DNA from: CAJINA01 sp964636125
Lineage (GTDB): Bacteria; Desulfobacterota; Desulfobacteria; Desulfobacterales; CAJINA01
Assembly (NCBI GenBank): GCA_964636125.1
Contig: CAZWPX010000016.1
Coordinates: 16,653 to 80,652 of the forward strand
DNA: 64,000 bases
Direction: 5' to 3'
This document shows, piece by piece, positions 44,226 to 52,668 of this stretch. Positions within the stretch are counted from its first letter, which is position 1, and the number at the start of each line of letters is the position of its first letter. The notes under the pieces are model-generated. The model ran no database searches. It was not told where the DNA came from and saw only the letters and a list, made by a program, of their open reading frames with translations. Made by a program: the position numbers and the translations under genes.

Positions 44226-45473
44226 ATGAACATCGTCGAACTTAAAGACATGAAAATCAAAGAGCTGACCCAAATGGCCAAAGAGTTCAAAATTGAAGGG
44301 GCCGCCGGGATGCGTAAGCAGGAGCTTATTTTTTCGCTTCTCCAGGCCCAGATTGAACAAAATGGGCTGATTTACGGGGAGGGCACCCTTGAAATCCTGC
44401 CTGATGGATTTGGCTTTTTACGGGCCCCTGATTGTAATTACCTGCCGGGTCCGGATGATATTTATGTGTCTCCTTCACAGATAAGGCGATTTAATTTAAG
44501 AACCGGCGATACCGTTTCAGGGCAGATCCGGCAGCCCAAGGATACCGAGCGCTACTTCGCGCTGCTCAAAGTGGAGGCGGTCAACTACGAGGACCCGGAG
44601 GAGGCCCGCGAAAAGATCCTGTTTGACAACCTGACCCCGCTCTATCCGGAGCGTAAAATGAGATTGCAGAAAGACCCGGATAATTTTTCCACCCGGATCA
44701 TGGACCTGCTCACGCCCATTGGCTTTGGTCAGCGCGGACTGATCGTTTCACCGCCCCGGTCCGGTAAAACGATGCTGCTGCAGGCCATTGCGAACAGCCT
44801 GAGCGCCAATCACAAAAATATTGTCCTCTTTGTCCTGCTGATCGATGAACGCCCGGAAGAGGTGACCGACATGGAACGCTCTGTGGACGGCGAGGTGATC
44901 AGTTCAACTTTCGACGAGCCGGCCGAACGCCACGTTCAGGTTGCTGAAATGGTCATTGAAAAGGCCAAACGCCTGGTCGAGCATAAAAAGGATGTGATTA
45001 TCCTCCTGGACAGCATTACCCGGCTGGCCCGGGCCTATAACAGCGTCATGCCGCCCAGTGGAAAGATACTCTCCGGCGGAGTGGACTCAAACGCACTGCA
45101 GCGTCCCAAAAGATTTTTCGGTGCCGCCCGCAATATAGAAGAGGGCGGCAGCCTTTCCATTATCGCCACAGCCCTGGTCGATACCGGCAGCCGTATGGAT
45201 GAGGTGATTTTTGAGGAATTCAAGGGCACGGGCAACATGGAAATCCAACTTGACCGGCGGCTGGCCGACAAACGGGTTTTCCCGGCTATTGACATTAAAA
45301 AGTCTGGTACCCGGAAAGAGGAGCTGCTGCTGCCCGAAGAGACGCTCAACCGGGTTTGGATACTGCGTAAATTGCTCAGTTCATTAAATCCCATCGATAG
45401 TTTAGAATTTTTACTTGAAAAAATGAACGGAACAAGCGATAATCAGGAGTTTCTAGACTCAATGAACTCGTAA
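44226..45473 (+). CDS. rho: Transcription termination factor Rho
   Basis: 415 aa, standard. The N-terminal helix bundle (KIKELTQMAKEFKIEG), cold-shock RNA-binding domain (GFGFLRAPDCNYLPGPDDIY), Walker A SPPRSGKTMLLQ (about 178-189), Walker B DVIILLDSITRLARA, Q-loop LSGGVDSNALQRPKRFFGAA and R-loop are all present. It is the RNA-dependent hexameric helicase that ends transcription. The final part (LEKMNGTSDNQEFLDSMN) is family-typical. Confidence 0.98.
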   Translation: MNIVELKDMKIKELTQMAKEFKIEGAAGMRKQELIFSLLQAQIEQNGLIYGEGTLEILPDGFGFLRAPDCNYLPGPDDIYVSPSQIRRFNLRTGDTVSGQIRQPKDTERYFALLKVEAVNYEDPEEAREKILFDNLTPLYPERKMRLQKDPDNFSTRIMDLLTPIGFGQRGLIVSPPRSGKTMLLQAIANSLSANHKNIVLFVLLIDERPEEVTDMERSVDGEVISSTFDEPAERHVQVAEMVIEKAKRLVEHKKDVIILLDSITRLARAYNSVMPPSGKILSGGVDSNALQRPKRFFGAARNIEEGGSLSIIATALVDTGSRMDEVIFEEFKGTGNMEIQLDRRLADKRVFPAIDIKKSGTRKEELLLPEETLNRVWILRKLLSSLNPIDSLEFLLEKMNGTSDNQEFLDSMNS

Positions 45474-45536
45474 TGGTTTGGCAAATGATCCGTGAACAAT
45501 GTTTAAGGATATAAAATTACAGGAGATATTTTAGAC

Positions 45537-45758
45537 ATGAAGCCAGAAATACATCCGCAATTCGCGGATACAACTATTCGATGCGCCTGCGGTTCAGAAT
45601 TCAAGGCAGGATCCACCAAAAAAGATATCAGCGTTGAAATCTGTTCCCAATGCCACCCATTTTATACCGGCAAGCAGAAACTGGTTGATACGGCCGGACG
45701 GATTGAGCGCTTTCGGAAAAAGTACGAAAAATACAATCAGCAGCAGGCGGCCAAATAA
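45537..45758 (+). CDS. rpmE: 50S ribosomal protein L31
   Basis: 73 aa with zinc-type cysteines (CACG near 17, CSQC near 36) and the typical HPFYTGKQKLVDTAGRIERF. It is the zinc-containing form of L31. It follows rho in the common rho-rpmE-prfA order. Confidence 0.97.
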   Translation: MKPEIHPQFADTTIRCACGSEFKAGSTKKDISVEICSQCHPFYTGKQKLVDTAGRIERFRKKYEKYNQQQAAK

Positions 45759-45779
45759 CCTGGTAACAGGTACACTTTC

Positions 45780-45836
45780 AAGACCTTTGAGAAGATTCCC
45801 GATCAAGGGAACGTCCAAAGGTCTTGCGTGTTTTTT
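45780..45836 (+). terminator. Terminator-like hairpin directly before prfA
   Basis: AAGACCTTTG pairs with CAAAGGTCTT (10 bp), enclosing a smaller TCCCGATCAAGGGA hairpin and followed by TTTTTT. It ends only 5 bp before the prfA ATG, so read-through transcripts would carry it right at the start codon. Confidence 0.75.
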
Positions 45837-45841
45837 CAGCT

Positions 45842-46912
45842 ATGCAAAATAAACTTAAAGGTATCGAAAAAAGGTTCCTGGAAATCGAGCGACTGCTCAG
45901 TGATCCGGCGATCATTGCCGACCGGAAGGCCTACCAGGCCTACAGCCGGGAACACGCTGAGCTCAACCCGGTTGTGACAGCCTTTCGAGAATATGAGGCC
46001 ATCCAGGCCGAACTCGAGAGCAGTCGGGAATTGCTTAAGGACAGCGATCCGGAAATCAAGGATCTTGCCCGGGAGGAAGTGGACGGTCTTTCCGCTGAGA
46101 TTGAGCGCCTCGAATCTGAGTTGAATACCCTGATGATTCCCAAAGACCCGCTGGACGACAAGAATGTGATTGTTGAAATCCGGGCCGGGACGGGCGGAGA
46201 TGAAGCCGCCCTTTTTGCCGGGGACCTTTTTCGCATGTACTCGCGCTACGCGGAGAATAATGGCTGGAAGGTCGAGATCATGACCCACCACGGCACCGGC
46301 GTCGGCGGCTTTAAAGAGGTCATTGCCCTGGTGAATGGAAAAGGGGCCTATAGCTGCTTCAAGTATGAAAGCGGTACCCACCGGGTGCAGAGGGTACCAA
46401 CCACGGAAGCCCAGGGGCGCATTCACACCTCCGCGGTGACGGTGGCCGTGCTGCCTGAAGCCGAAGAAGTTGAACTCGATATCGACCCCCATGAACTGAA
46501 AATCGATGTATACCGGTCATCCGGACCGGGCGGACAGAGCGTTAATACAACGGACTCGGCGGTGAGGATTACGCACTTGCCCACCGGGGTTGTGGTCATC
46601 TGCCAGGATGAGAAATCCCAGCATAAAAATAAGGCCAAGGCCATGAAGGTCCTGCGCTCACGATTGCTGGATACCTTGATCCGGGAGCAGGATCAGGAGC
46701 GGTCCGCGGCCCGCAAAAACCAGATTGGCAGCGGTGATCGCAGCGGTCGCATACGGACCTACAACTTTCCCCAGGGGCGGGTATCGGATCATAGAATAGG
46801 CTTAACGCTGTACAAACTCGATGCGGTTATCCAGGGTGATCTGGATGAGATCGTCAGTTCCCTGGCCACCTACTACCAGGCTCAGGCGATGCAAAATGCG
46901 GACACCGTCTAA
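45842..46912 (+). CDS. prfA: Peptide chain release factor 1
   Basis: 356 aa from ATG 45842, which gives the usual N-terminus (NKLKGIEKRFLEIERLLSDP). The class I release factor motif GGQ is in SSGPGGQSVN, and the stop-codon recognition tripeptide PxT is seen as PTT in RVPTTEAQGRIH. It reads UAA/UAG. No Shine-Dalgarno is visible before the ATG; a T-rich terminator-like sequence is there instead. Confidence 0.96.
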   Translation: MQNKLKGIEKRFLEIERLLSDPAIIADRKAYQAYSREHAELNPVVTAFREYEAIQAELESSRELLKDSDPEIKDLAREEVDGLSAEIERLESELNTLMIPKDPLDDKNVIVEIRAGTGGDEAALFAGDLFRMYSRYAENNGWKVEIMTHHGTGVGGFKEVIALVNGKGAYSCFKYESGTHRVQRVPTTEAQGRIHTSAVTVAVLPEAEEVELDIDPHELKIDVYRSSGPGGQSVNTTDSAVRITHLPTGVVVICQDEKSQHKNKAKAMKVLRSRLLDTLIREQDQERSAARKNQIGSGDRSGRIRTYNFPQGRVSDHRIGLTLYKLDAVIQGDLDEIVSSLATYYQAQAMQNADTV

Positions 46913-47795
46913 AAACCGCCGGGTGGATTGGAAAATCCTGGAATTACTGAAATGGGCCACCGGCTATTTTGGTGAGCACGACATCGACAGCCCCCGCTCA
47001 ACGGCCGAAATTCTACTGGCCTACACTCTCGCTGTCCAGCGAATCGATCTTTACCTCCGTTACGACCAACCGCTCAACGATACTGAACTTGCCGCCTTCA
47101 AGGGGTTGATCAAACGGCGGGTAGCCCGCGAACCGGTCGCCTATATCGTGGGACAAAAAGAGTTCTGGGGGCTTGATTTCAAGGTAGGGCCCGGGACATT
47201 GATACCGCGCCCGGAAACCGAACACCTGGTTGAGGCAGCGCTTGAAGTCATCCAGGCGGCTGACCGGCCGGCACCCTGGAAAATTCTTGAACTCGGTACG
47301 GGATCTGGTGCCGTGGTGACCGCCCTGGCCAAAGAGCAGCCCGAACAACGCTATTTTGCATCCGACAGATCTGTGACAACCTTGCAGCGGGCGTGTCGGA
47401 ACGCGGCGGCCAATGGCCTGGCTGCTGAGATCCACTTTTTTTCCGGGAACTGGTTCACACCGCTCAGCCCGGTCAACTGCCGGTTTGATATGGTGGTATC
47501 CAACCCACCCTACATCGAAACAGCTACCATCCAGACATTGCAGCCTGAAATTACTCGCTTCGAACCATTGGCCGCCCTGGACGGGGGTGCGGACGGGCTG
47601 GGGTGCATCCGGCGGATTCTGGATGCGGCTCCCAAGTATATGGCCCCGGGAGGGTGCCTGATCCTTGAGACCGGGAACAACCAGCACCCGGCCATCGAAA
47701 AGCTGGTCACGCGGCATCCCGAATATGCCCGGGTTGAGTTTTCAAAAGATTACAGCGGTTACGATCGGATTGCCCGGCTAACGCTCGGTGCTTGA
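46896..47795 (+). CDS. prmC: Release factor glutamine methyltransferase PrmC
   Basis: 299 aa. The start at ATG 46896 overlaps the prfA end by 17 bp, as is common. The SAM motif ILELGTGSGAVVTALA and the catalytic NPPY in VVSNPPYIE are intact. It methylates the Gln of the GGQ motif in RF1/RF2. Overlap implies coupling with prfA. Confidence 0.94.
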   Translation: MRTPSKNRRVDWKILELLKWATGYFGEHDIDSPRSTAEILLAYTLAVQRIDLYLRYDQPLNDTELAAFKGLIKRRVAREPVAYIVGQKEFWGLDFKVGPGTLIPRPETEHLVEAALEVIQAADRPAPWKILELGTGSGAVVTALAKEQPEQRYFASDRSVTTLQRACRNAAANGLAAEIHFFSGNWFTPLSPVNCRFDMVVSNPPYIETATIQTLQPEITRFEPLAALDGGADGLGCIRRILDAAPKYMAPGGCLILETGNNQHPAIEKLVTRHPEYARVEFSKDYSGYDRIARLTLGA

Positions 47796-48170
47796 ATTTC
47801 GGCCCGGACAAGCTGTTGCGACCATTCGATCCATTCTTACAATCCCGTAAACAGTTAAAATTGCGCTTCTATTGACATTTCGGTGAAAAACCGGCTTTTG
47901 TGCCGGGTTTCAGTTTGAACGGCGTAACCAACCGTATTGTGTGGTTTTATTAGATATTATTAAGCGTTGGCTTTCGATAGAGTGATATGTGGGGCGGAAT
48001 TTTACGAATTCATCCAAAAACTGCTTGCGAAAAAAAAAGGTTCTTGTTAATAAAAAACGTTTTTATAACCCACACGTCTCTGGACCCGGCTCCCGGTGTC
48101 CCGCGCTGGGCGGGATTGGAACTGGGGATGAAAGCGACGAAGGTCAAACCAAATCCAGGAGGGAATAGAT
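47796..48170. other. 375-bp leader region of rpsB
   Basis: It has an imperfect stem AAACCGGC/GCCGGGTTT near 47886-47911 that could end the prmC transcript, and AT-rich stretches from about 47930 to 48065 with promoter-like but unpaired hexamers. GC-rich pairing before rpsB (GGACCCGGCTCCCGGTGTCC region, 48081-48110) might be a ribosomal leader. I did not find a clear promoter. Confidence 0.4.
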
Positions 48171-49127
48171 ATGGCCTACATCACAATGAAACAATTGCTG
48201 GAAGCTGGCGTACACTTTGGTCACCAGACCAAACGCTGGAATCCCAAGATGAAACCTTATATCTTCGGCGCTCGAAACGGAATCTATATTATTGATCTTT
48301 CCAAGACCGTCAAGATGTTCAGGAATGCTTACGCCTTCATCGCGGATACAGCCGCTGCGGGCAAATCGGTCCTTTTCGTGGGCACCAAGAAACAGGCCCG
48401 GGAATCGATCTATGAAGAAGCCAACCGGAGTGAAATGTTTTACGTCCACAACCGCTGGCTGGGCGGCATGCTGACAAATTTCCAGACCGTAAAAAAGAGC
48501 GTGGACCGGCTCCTCTACCTGAATAACATCGAAAATGACGGCACCATCGAACTTTTTCCCAAGAAAGAAAGGCTTAAACTGGGTAAAGAGCGCGTGAAAC
48601 TGGACAGTACCCTGGGTGGCATCAAAGACATGAGTCGGCTGCCCGGCGCCATTTTTATTGTGGATCCCAAGAATGAAGCCATCGCGGTACGCGAAGGCCG
48701 CCGTCTGGGCATCCCGATTGTCTCAGTCGTGGACACCAACTGCAACCCGGATGACATCGATTACGTGATTCCCGGCAATGATGACGCGATCCGGTCCATT
48801 CGCCTGATTACTTCAAAAATGGCAGACGCCTGCATCGAGGGGCGCAAACGCTTTGAAGATAAGAAACGGGCAGAGGCGGACAAGGCAGTGGAAGAACCGG
48901 AATCTGAGCTCACCGCAGTCAGTTCAGAGCTCAAACCCGGCGAGCGGAAAATTATTTCAGACGGTACGGATGGACCCGTGGTAGAGATTATCAAGAAAGG
49001 TGCCGTCGAAACTGCTGATGCTCCAGAAAAAACAGATGCTCCAGAAAAAACAGATGCTCCAGAAAAAACAGATGCTCCAAAAAAAACAGATGATGCTGAC
49101 AAAGCTGAAGAAACAGGAGAAAAATAA
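48171..49127 (+). CDS. rpsB: 30S ribosomal protein S2
   Basis: 318 aa. The first ~225 residues are a normal S2 (MKQLLEAGVHFGHQTKRWNP, FVGTKKQARES, NRWLGGMLTNF, DTNCNPDDIDYVIPGNDDA). The C-terminal tail from about 235 on is an extra acidic and Thr/Pro-rich extension. It ends in TDAPEK repeats encoded by an 18-bp tandem repeat (49017-49088). AGGAGGGAATA precedes the ATG. It is first of a long plus-strand run. Confidence 0.97.
   Translation: MAYITMKQLLEAGVHFGHQTKRWNPKMKPYIFGARNGIYIIDLSKTVKMFRNAYAFIADTAAAGKSVLFVGTKKQARESIYEEANRSEMFYVHNRWLGGMLTNFQTVKKSVDRLLYLNNIENDGTIELFPKKERLKLGKERVKLDSTLGGIKDMSRLPGAIFIVDPKNEAIAVREGRRLGIPIVSVVDTNCNPDDIDYVIPGNDDAIRSIRLITSKMADACIEGRKRFEDKKRAEADKAVEEPESELTAVSSELKPGERKIISDGTDGPVVEIIKKGAVETADAPEKTDAPEKTDAPEKTDAPKKTDDADKAEETGEK
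49017..49088 (+). repeat. 18-bp tandem repeat in rpsB tail
   Basis: Four contiguous copies of GATGCTCCAGAAAAAACA, the last with one substitution, encode DAPEKT x3 and DAPKKT. Unit length is divisible by three, so copy-number changes stay in frame. Confidence 0.95.
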
Positions 49128-49723
49128 TGGCTGAAATTAGTGCAGCGCTGGTGAAACAGCTCAGAGAGAAGTCCGGCGCCGGTATAATGGACTGTAAAAG
49201 CGCGCTGAAAGAGTGCGACGGCGATATAGAGAAGGCCTCTGATTTTCTTCGGAAAAAGGGCCTGGCCACGGCAGCCAAGCGCGCCGGCCGGGCCATGTCC
49301 GAAGGTGTGGTCGAGTCCTATATTCATATGGGCGGTAAACTTGGGGTTATCGTGGAAGTGAACTGCGAGACCGATTTCGTGGCCAAGAACGATGACTTCA
49401 AAGAGTTCGCTAAAAATGTGGCCATGCATATTGCCGCTACCAATCCGGTGGGCATCAAGGAAGAAGATGTTCCCGAAGAGGTCGTGAACCGGGAGAAAGA
49501 AGTTTACCGGGGGCAGGCACTCGAAATGGGCAAGCCGGAAAAGATGATTGAAAAAATTGTGACCGGAAAGCTCAATAAGTTTTTCAAAGAGAGCTGCCTG
49601 ATGAACCAGGCTTACGTACGCAACCCGGATCTGACCATTGCCGATCTTATCAATGAACTGATTGCCAAGATCGGTGAAAACATCACCATCAAACGGTTTG
49701 AACGCTTCCAGATAGGAGAATAA
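49127..49723 (+). CDS. tsf: Elongation factor Ts
   Basis: 198 aa, the shorter EF-Ts form. It opens EISAALVKQLREKSGAGIMD, typical, and has the core motif ETDFVAKND. It recycles EF-Tu by exchanging GDP. The stop of rpsB and the start of tsf share one base. Confidence 0.97.
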   Translation: MAEISAALVKQLREKSGAGIMDCKSALKECDGDIEKASDFLRKKGLATAAKRAGRAMSEGVVESYIHMGGKLGVIVEVNCETDFVAKNDDFKEFAKNVAMHIAATNPVGIKEEDVPEEVVNREKEVYRGQALEMGKPEKMIEKIVTGKLNKFFKESCLMNQAYVRNPDLTIADLINELIAKIGENITIKRFERFQIGE

Positions 49724-49730
49724 GACGCCC

Positions 49731-50447
49731 TTGATAAGATCACGGTACAAACGTATCCTGTTAAAGTTGAGCGGAGAAGCCCTGATGGGAGATCAGGGCT
49801 TCGGTATCAGTCCCGATGTCATTAAGTATGTCGCCGACGAGATCCGTTCGGTCTTTGATCTCGGGGTTGAAATTGCTATCGTGGTCGGCGGGGGTAATAT
49901 CTTCCGGGGTATCGCGGCCAGTTCCTATGATATGGACCGTGCTTCGGCCGACCATATGGGGATGCTGGCCACGGTGATTAACAGCCTGGCGCTGCAGGAC
50001 GCCCTGGAGAAGAAGGGCATGCAGACGCGGGTTCAGTCGGCCATATCAATGCACGAGGTGGCCGAGCCTTACATCTTGCGCCGGGCTGTCAGGCATTTGG
50101 AGAAAGGGCGGGTGGTGATCTTCGCCGCTGGTACCGGAAGCCCTTATTTTACGACCGATACGGCAGCTGTTCTGCGCGGCCAGGAAATCCATGCGGAAGT
50201 GCTTCTCAAGGCCACCAAGGTAAACGGCCTGTATACCGCTGACCCGGAGGTCGATGCCGACGCCGAGTTTATTGCTTCAACGACCTATATGGATGTCCTG
50301 GAAAAACAGTTGCGGGTGATGGACATGACCGCGATCTCGCTGGCCATGGACAACAGCCTGCCCCTGGTTGTTTTCAGCCTGAAGACCCGGGGCAATATAC
50401 GGCAGGTCGTTTGCGGTGAGAAGGTAGGTACCAGAATCAGCAACTAA
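49731..50447 (+). CDS. pyrH: UMP kinase
   Basis: 238 aa. The start is TTG 49731 (AGGAG at the tsf end, about 12 bp upstream). Bacterial hexameric amino-acid-kinase fold: RILLKLSGEALMG, VVGGGNIFRG, GTGSPYFTTDTAA. It phosphorylates UMP to UDP. Confidence 0.96.
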   Translation: MIRSRYKRILLKLSGEALMGDQGFGISPDVIKYVADEIRSVFDLGVEIAIVVGGGNIFRGIAASSYDMDRASADHMGMLATVINSLALQDALEKKGMQTRVQSAISMHEVAEPYILRRAVRHLEKGRVVIFAAGTGSPYFTTDTAAVLRGQEIHAEVLLKATKVNGLYTADPEVDADAEFIASTTYMDVLEKQLRVMDMTAISLAMDNSLPLVVFSLKTRGNIRQVVCGEKVGTRISN

Positions 50448-50467
50448 AACCAAAACAGGTGAGGACC

Positions 50468-51025
50468 ATGTTAAATTCGACTTACAGTGAAACCAGAGAA
50501 AGGATGGGAAAATCCATTGATGCGCTGGAAATTGAGCTGAAACGGGTTCGTACCGGTCGTGCATCTTTGAATATCCTGGATGGTATCCGGGTGGATTATT
50601 ACGGTACCCAGACCGTTTTAAACCAGATGGCATCCCTCAGCGTACCGGAAAGCCGGCTGATTGTTATTCAACCCTGGGATGCCACCGTTATCAAGGATAT
50701 CGAAAAAGCACTGCTTAAATCCGACCTGGGGCTCACGCCGTCCAGTGACGGTAAGCTGATCCGTCTGGCCATCCCCCCGCTGACCGAGGAGCGCCGCAAA
50801 GAGCTGGTTAAAGTGATCAGCAAAATGTGTGAAGATTACAAAGTGGCTGTTCGCAATATCCGCCGGGATTCAAACGAATTTTTAAAAATGGCCAAGAAGG
50901 AAGGCGACATCTCCGAGGACGACATGTTCAAAGGCCAGGACCAGGTGCAGGAGATCACCAACGAGTTCGTGAAGCGTATCGACGAGATCTTCAAAGAAAA
51001 AGAGACGGAAATCCTTGAGTTCTAG
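50468..51025 (+). CDS. frr: Ribosome recycling factor
   Basis: 185 aa, standard. ATG 50468 has AGGTGAGG. Helices with VRTGRASLNILDGIRVDYYG and VAVRNIRRDSNEFLKMAKKE are typical. With EF-G it splits post-termination ribosomes. Confidence 0.97.
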   Translation: MLNSTYSETRERMGKSIDALEIELKRVRTGRASLNILDGIRVDYYGTQTVLNQMASLSVPESRLIVIQPWDATVIKDIEKALLKSDLGLTPSSDGKLIRLAIPPLTEERRKELVKVISKMCEDYKVAVRNIRRDSNEFLKMAKKEGDISEDDMFKGQDQVQEITNEFVKRIDEIFKEKETEILEF

Positions 51026-51764
51026 CCCCGGCGAGCAACAAAAGCCATCCGCATTAAAGCCGTTACCGGTCCATGTGGCGATTATCATGGACGGGAACGG
51101 CCGCTGGGCCAAAAAAAAGCTGATGAACAGGGTGCGGGGACATGAACAAGGCACTGAAACAGTGCGGTCCATTGTAACCGCCAGTCGTGAAATCGGGATT
51201 CAATACCTGACCCTGTATGCCTTCTCAACAGAAAACTGGCAGCGCCCCAAGGCTGAAGTCTCAGCCCTCATGGCCATCCTGAAGAAATTCCTTAAATCCG
51301 AAAAACAAGAAATGCTGGACAATAATATCCGGCTAAATACCATCGGTGACACCCAGCGGCTGCCGACTCAGGTTCGGGGTATCTTGCAAGAGACCCTGGC
51401 GGCAACAGCCGGCAACACCGGACTGACCCTGACCCTGGCTCTGAGCTATGGCGGGCGCACCGAAATTTTGAATATGGTCAGGGAGATTGCCGGCCGGGCT
51501 CGTCGTGGCGAAATTGCCGGTGACGGGGTTTCTGAGCAGATGATCACGGAGGCCCTCGATACCCGCGGCATTCCGGATCCTGACCTGATGATCCGCACCA
51601 GCGGCGAGATTCGGATCAGTAACTTCCTGTTGTGGCAACTGGCCTATACGGAGCTGTTTTTTACGGAGACCCTCTGGCCTGATTTCAACCGGGAAGAATA
51701 CCACCAGATCATTGAACAGTATCGGCGCCGGGACCGGCGTTTTGGTAAAATTCAAGACCGTTAG
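51015..51764 (+). CDS. uppS: Undecaprenyl diphosphate synthase
   Basis: 249 aa. The start is TTG 51015, overlapping frr by 11 bp; no other in-frame start precedes the catalytic block. VAIIMDGNGRWAKKK holds the catalytic Asp; RTSGEIRISNFLLWQLAY is the second signature. It makes the C55 isoprenoid carrier for peptidoglycan and LPS. Confidence 0.96.
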   Translation: MSSSPGEQQKPSALKPLPVHVAIIMDGNGRWAKKKLMNRVRGHEQGTETVRSIVTASREIGIQYLTLYAFSTENWQRPKAEVSALMAILKKFLKSEKQEMLDNNIRLNTIGDTQRLPTQVRGILQETLAATAGNTGLTLTLALSYGGRTEILNMVREIAGRARRGEIAGDGVSEQMITEALDTRGIPDPDLMIRTSGEIRISNFLLWQLAYTELFFTETLWPDFNREEYHQIIEQYRRRDRRFGKIQDR

Positions 51765-51853
51765 CGCTTTCAACTTTTAATGGGTTGTCAAAACCAGGCG
51801 ATTGCAGTCAACCCGCCGGGTGCTTCACACCCAAGAACAGCCTGGAAGGCACC

Positions 51854-52660
51854 ATGCATCTGAAACGGATTATGACCGGGCTTATCGCGCTGCCCTTCCT
51901 TATCTACCTGATTTTCAAAGGCGGCGTTCCTTTTGGCCTGCTGGTACTGATAGCCGGGCTACTGGCCTTGTGGGAATATCTGAAAATGGTATCTGCCGTC
52001 CCCTCGCGGCCGGTGGTGTCAGACATAAACATCCTGGCCATGGGCATGGCGACGCTGATTCTGGGGGCCGCATTTTACGGACGGATGGATGTAATAGTTT
52101 TGGTCCTGGCGGTGGATATCATCCTGGCCGGCAGTGCGGCCCTGGTGAAGTATGCCCATGACAAGACCGTCTTTGATACCGTTGCCAAACAGGTCGCCGG
52201 GCTTGTATACATCCCGCTGCTGCTGGGACACATTCTGATGCTTAGAAATGGCGAAGATGGCCAGGTCTGGGTTTTTTTATTGATAAGTCTTGTTTTTGCT
52301 AATGATATCGGCGCTTTTTATTCTGGAACATTTTTTGGTAAACACAAACTGTGTCCGTCTGTCAGCCCCGGCAAAACCATAGAAGGGTCCCTCGGCGGTC
52401 TGACGGCCTGCTTTGTCGTGGGGATCACCTACCGCTTGACCGTACTGCCCGGTTTACCCTGGGGCTGGTTCCTGCTGACGGTTCTTTGCATCGGGATTGC
52501 GGGCCCGGTGGGTGACCTGTTCGAATCTGTGATTAAAAGGGCCGGCAACATCAAAGATTCGGGCAATATTCTGCCCGGGCATGGCGGTCTGCTGGACCGC
52601 ATTGACGCACTTTTGTTTGCCTCGCCCGTGGCGTATATTTGTAAAACCTTTTTGTTTTAA
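51854..52660 (+). CDS. cdsA: Phosphatidate cytidylyltransferase
   Basis: 268 aa from ATG 51854 (GGAAGG upstream). Several transmembrane helices are seen. The signature near the C-terminus, VIKRAGNIKDSGNILPGHGG then LDRIDALLFASP, is characteristic. It makes CDP-diacylglycerol, the precursor of all phospholipids. It sits in the uppS-cdsA-dxr order common in bacteria. Confidence 0.95.
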   Translation: MHLKRIMTGLIALPFLIYLIFKGGVPFGLLVLIAGLLALWEYLKMVSAVPSRPVVSDINILAMGMATLILGAAFYGRMDVIVLVLAVDIILAGSAALVKYAHDKTVFDTVAKQVAGLVYIPLLLGHILMLRNGEDGQVWVFLLISLVFANDIGAFYSGTFFGKHKLCPSVSPGKTIEGSLGGLTACFVVGITYRLTVLPGLPWGWFLLTVLCIGIAGPVGDLFESVIKRAGNIKDSGNILPGHGGLLDRIDALLFASPVAYICKTFLF

Positions 52661-52668
52661 TAAACCAA

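Noticed and set aside
47987..48295. 102-codon frame across the rpsB leader
   Set aside because: Overlaps the S2 start in another frame and has no ribosome site.
48761..49750. 329-codon minus-strand frame opposite rpsB and tsf
   Set aside because: Mirror of well-conserved ribosomal and EF-Ts genes; low complexity where the tandem repeat lies.
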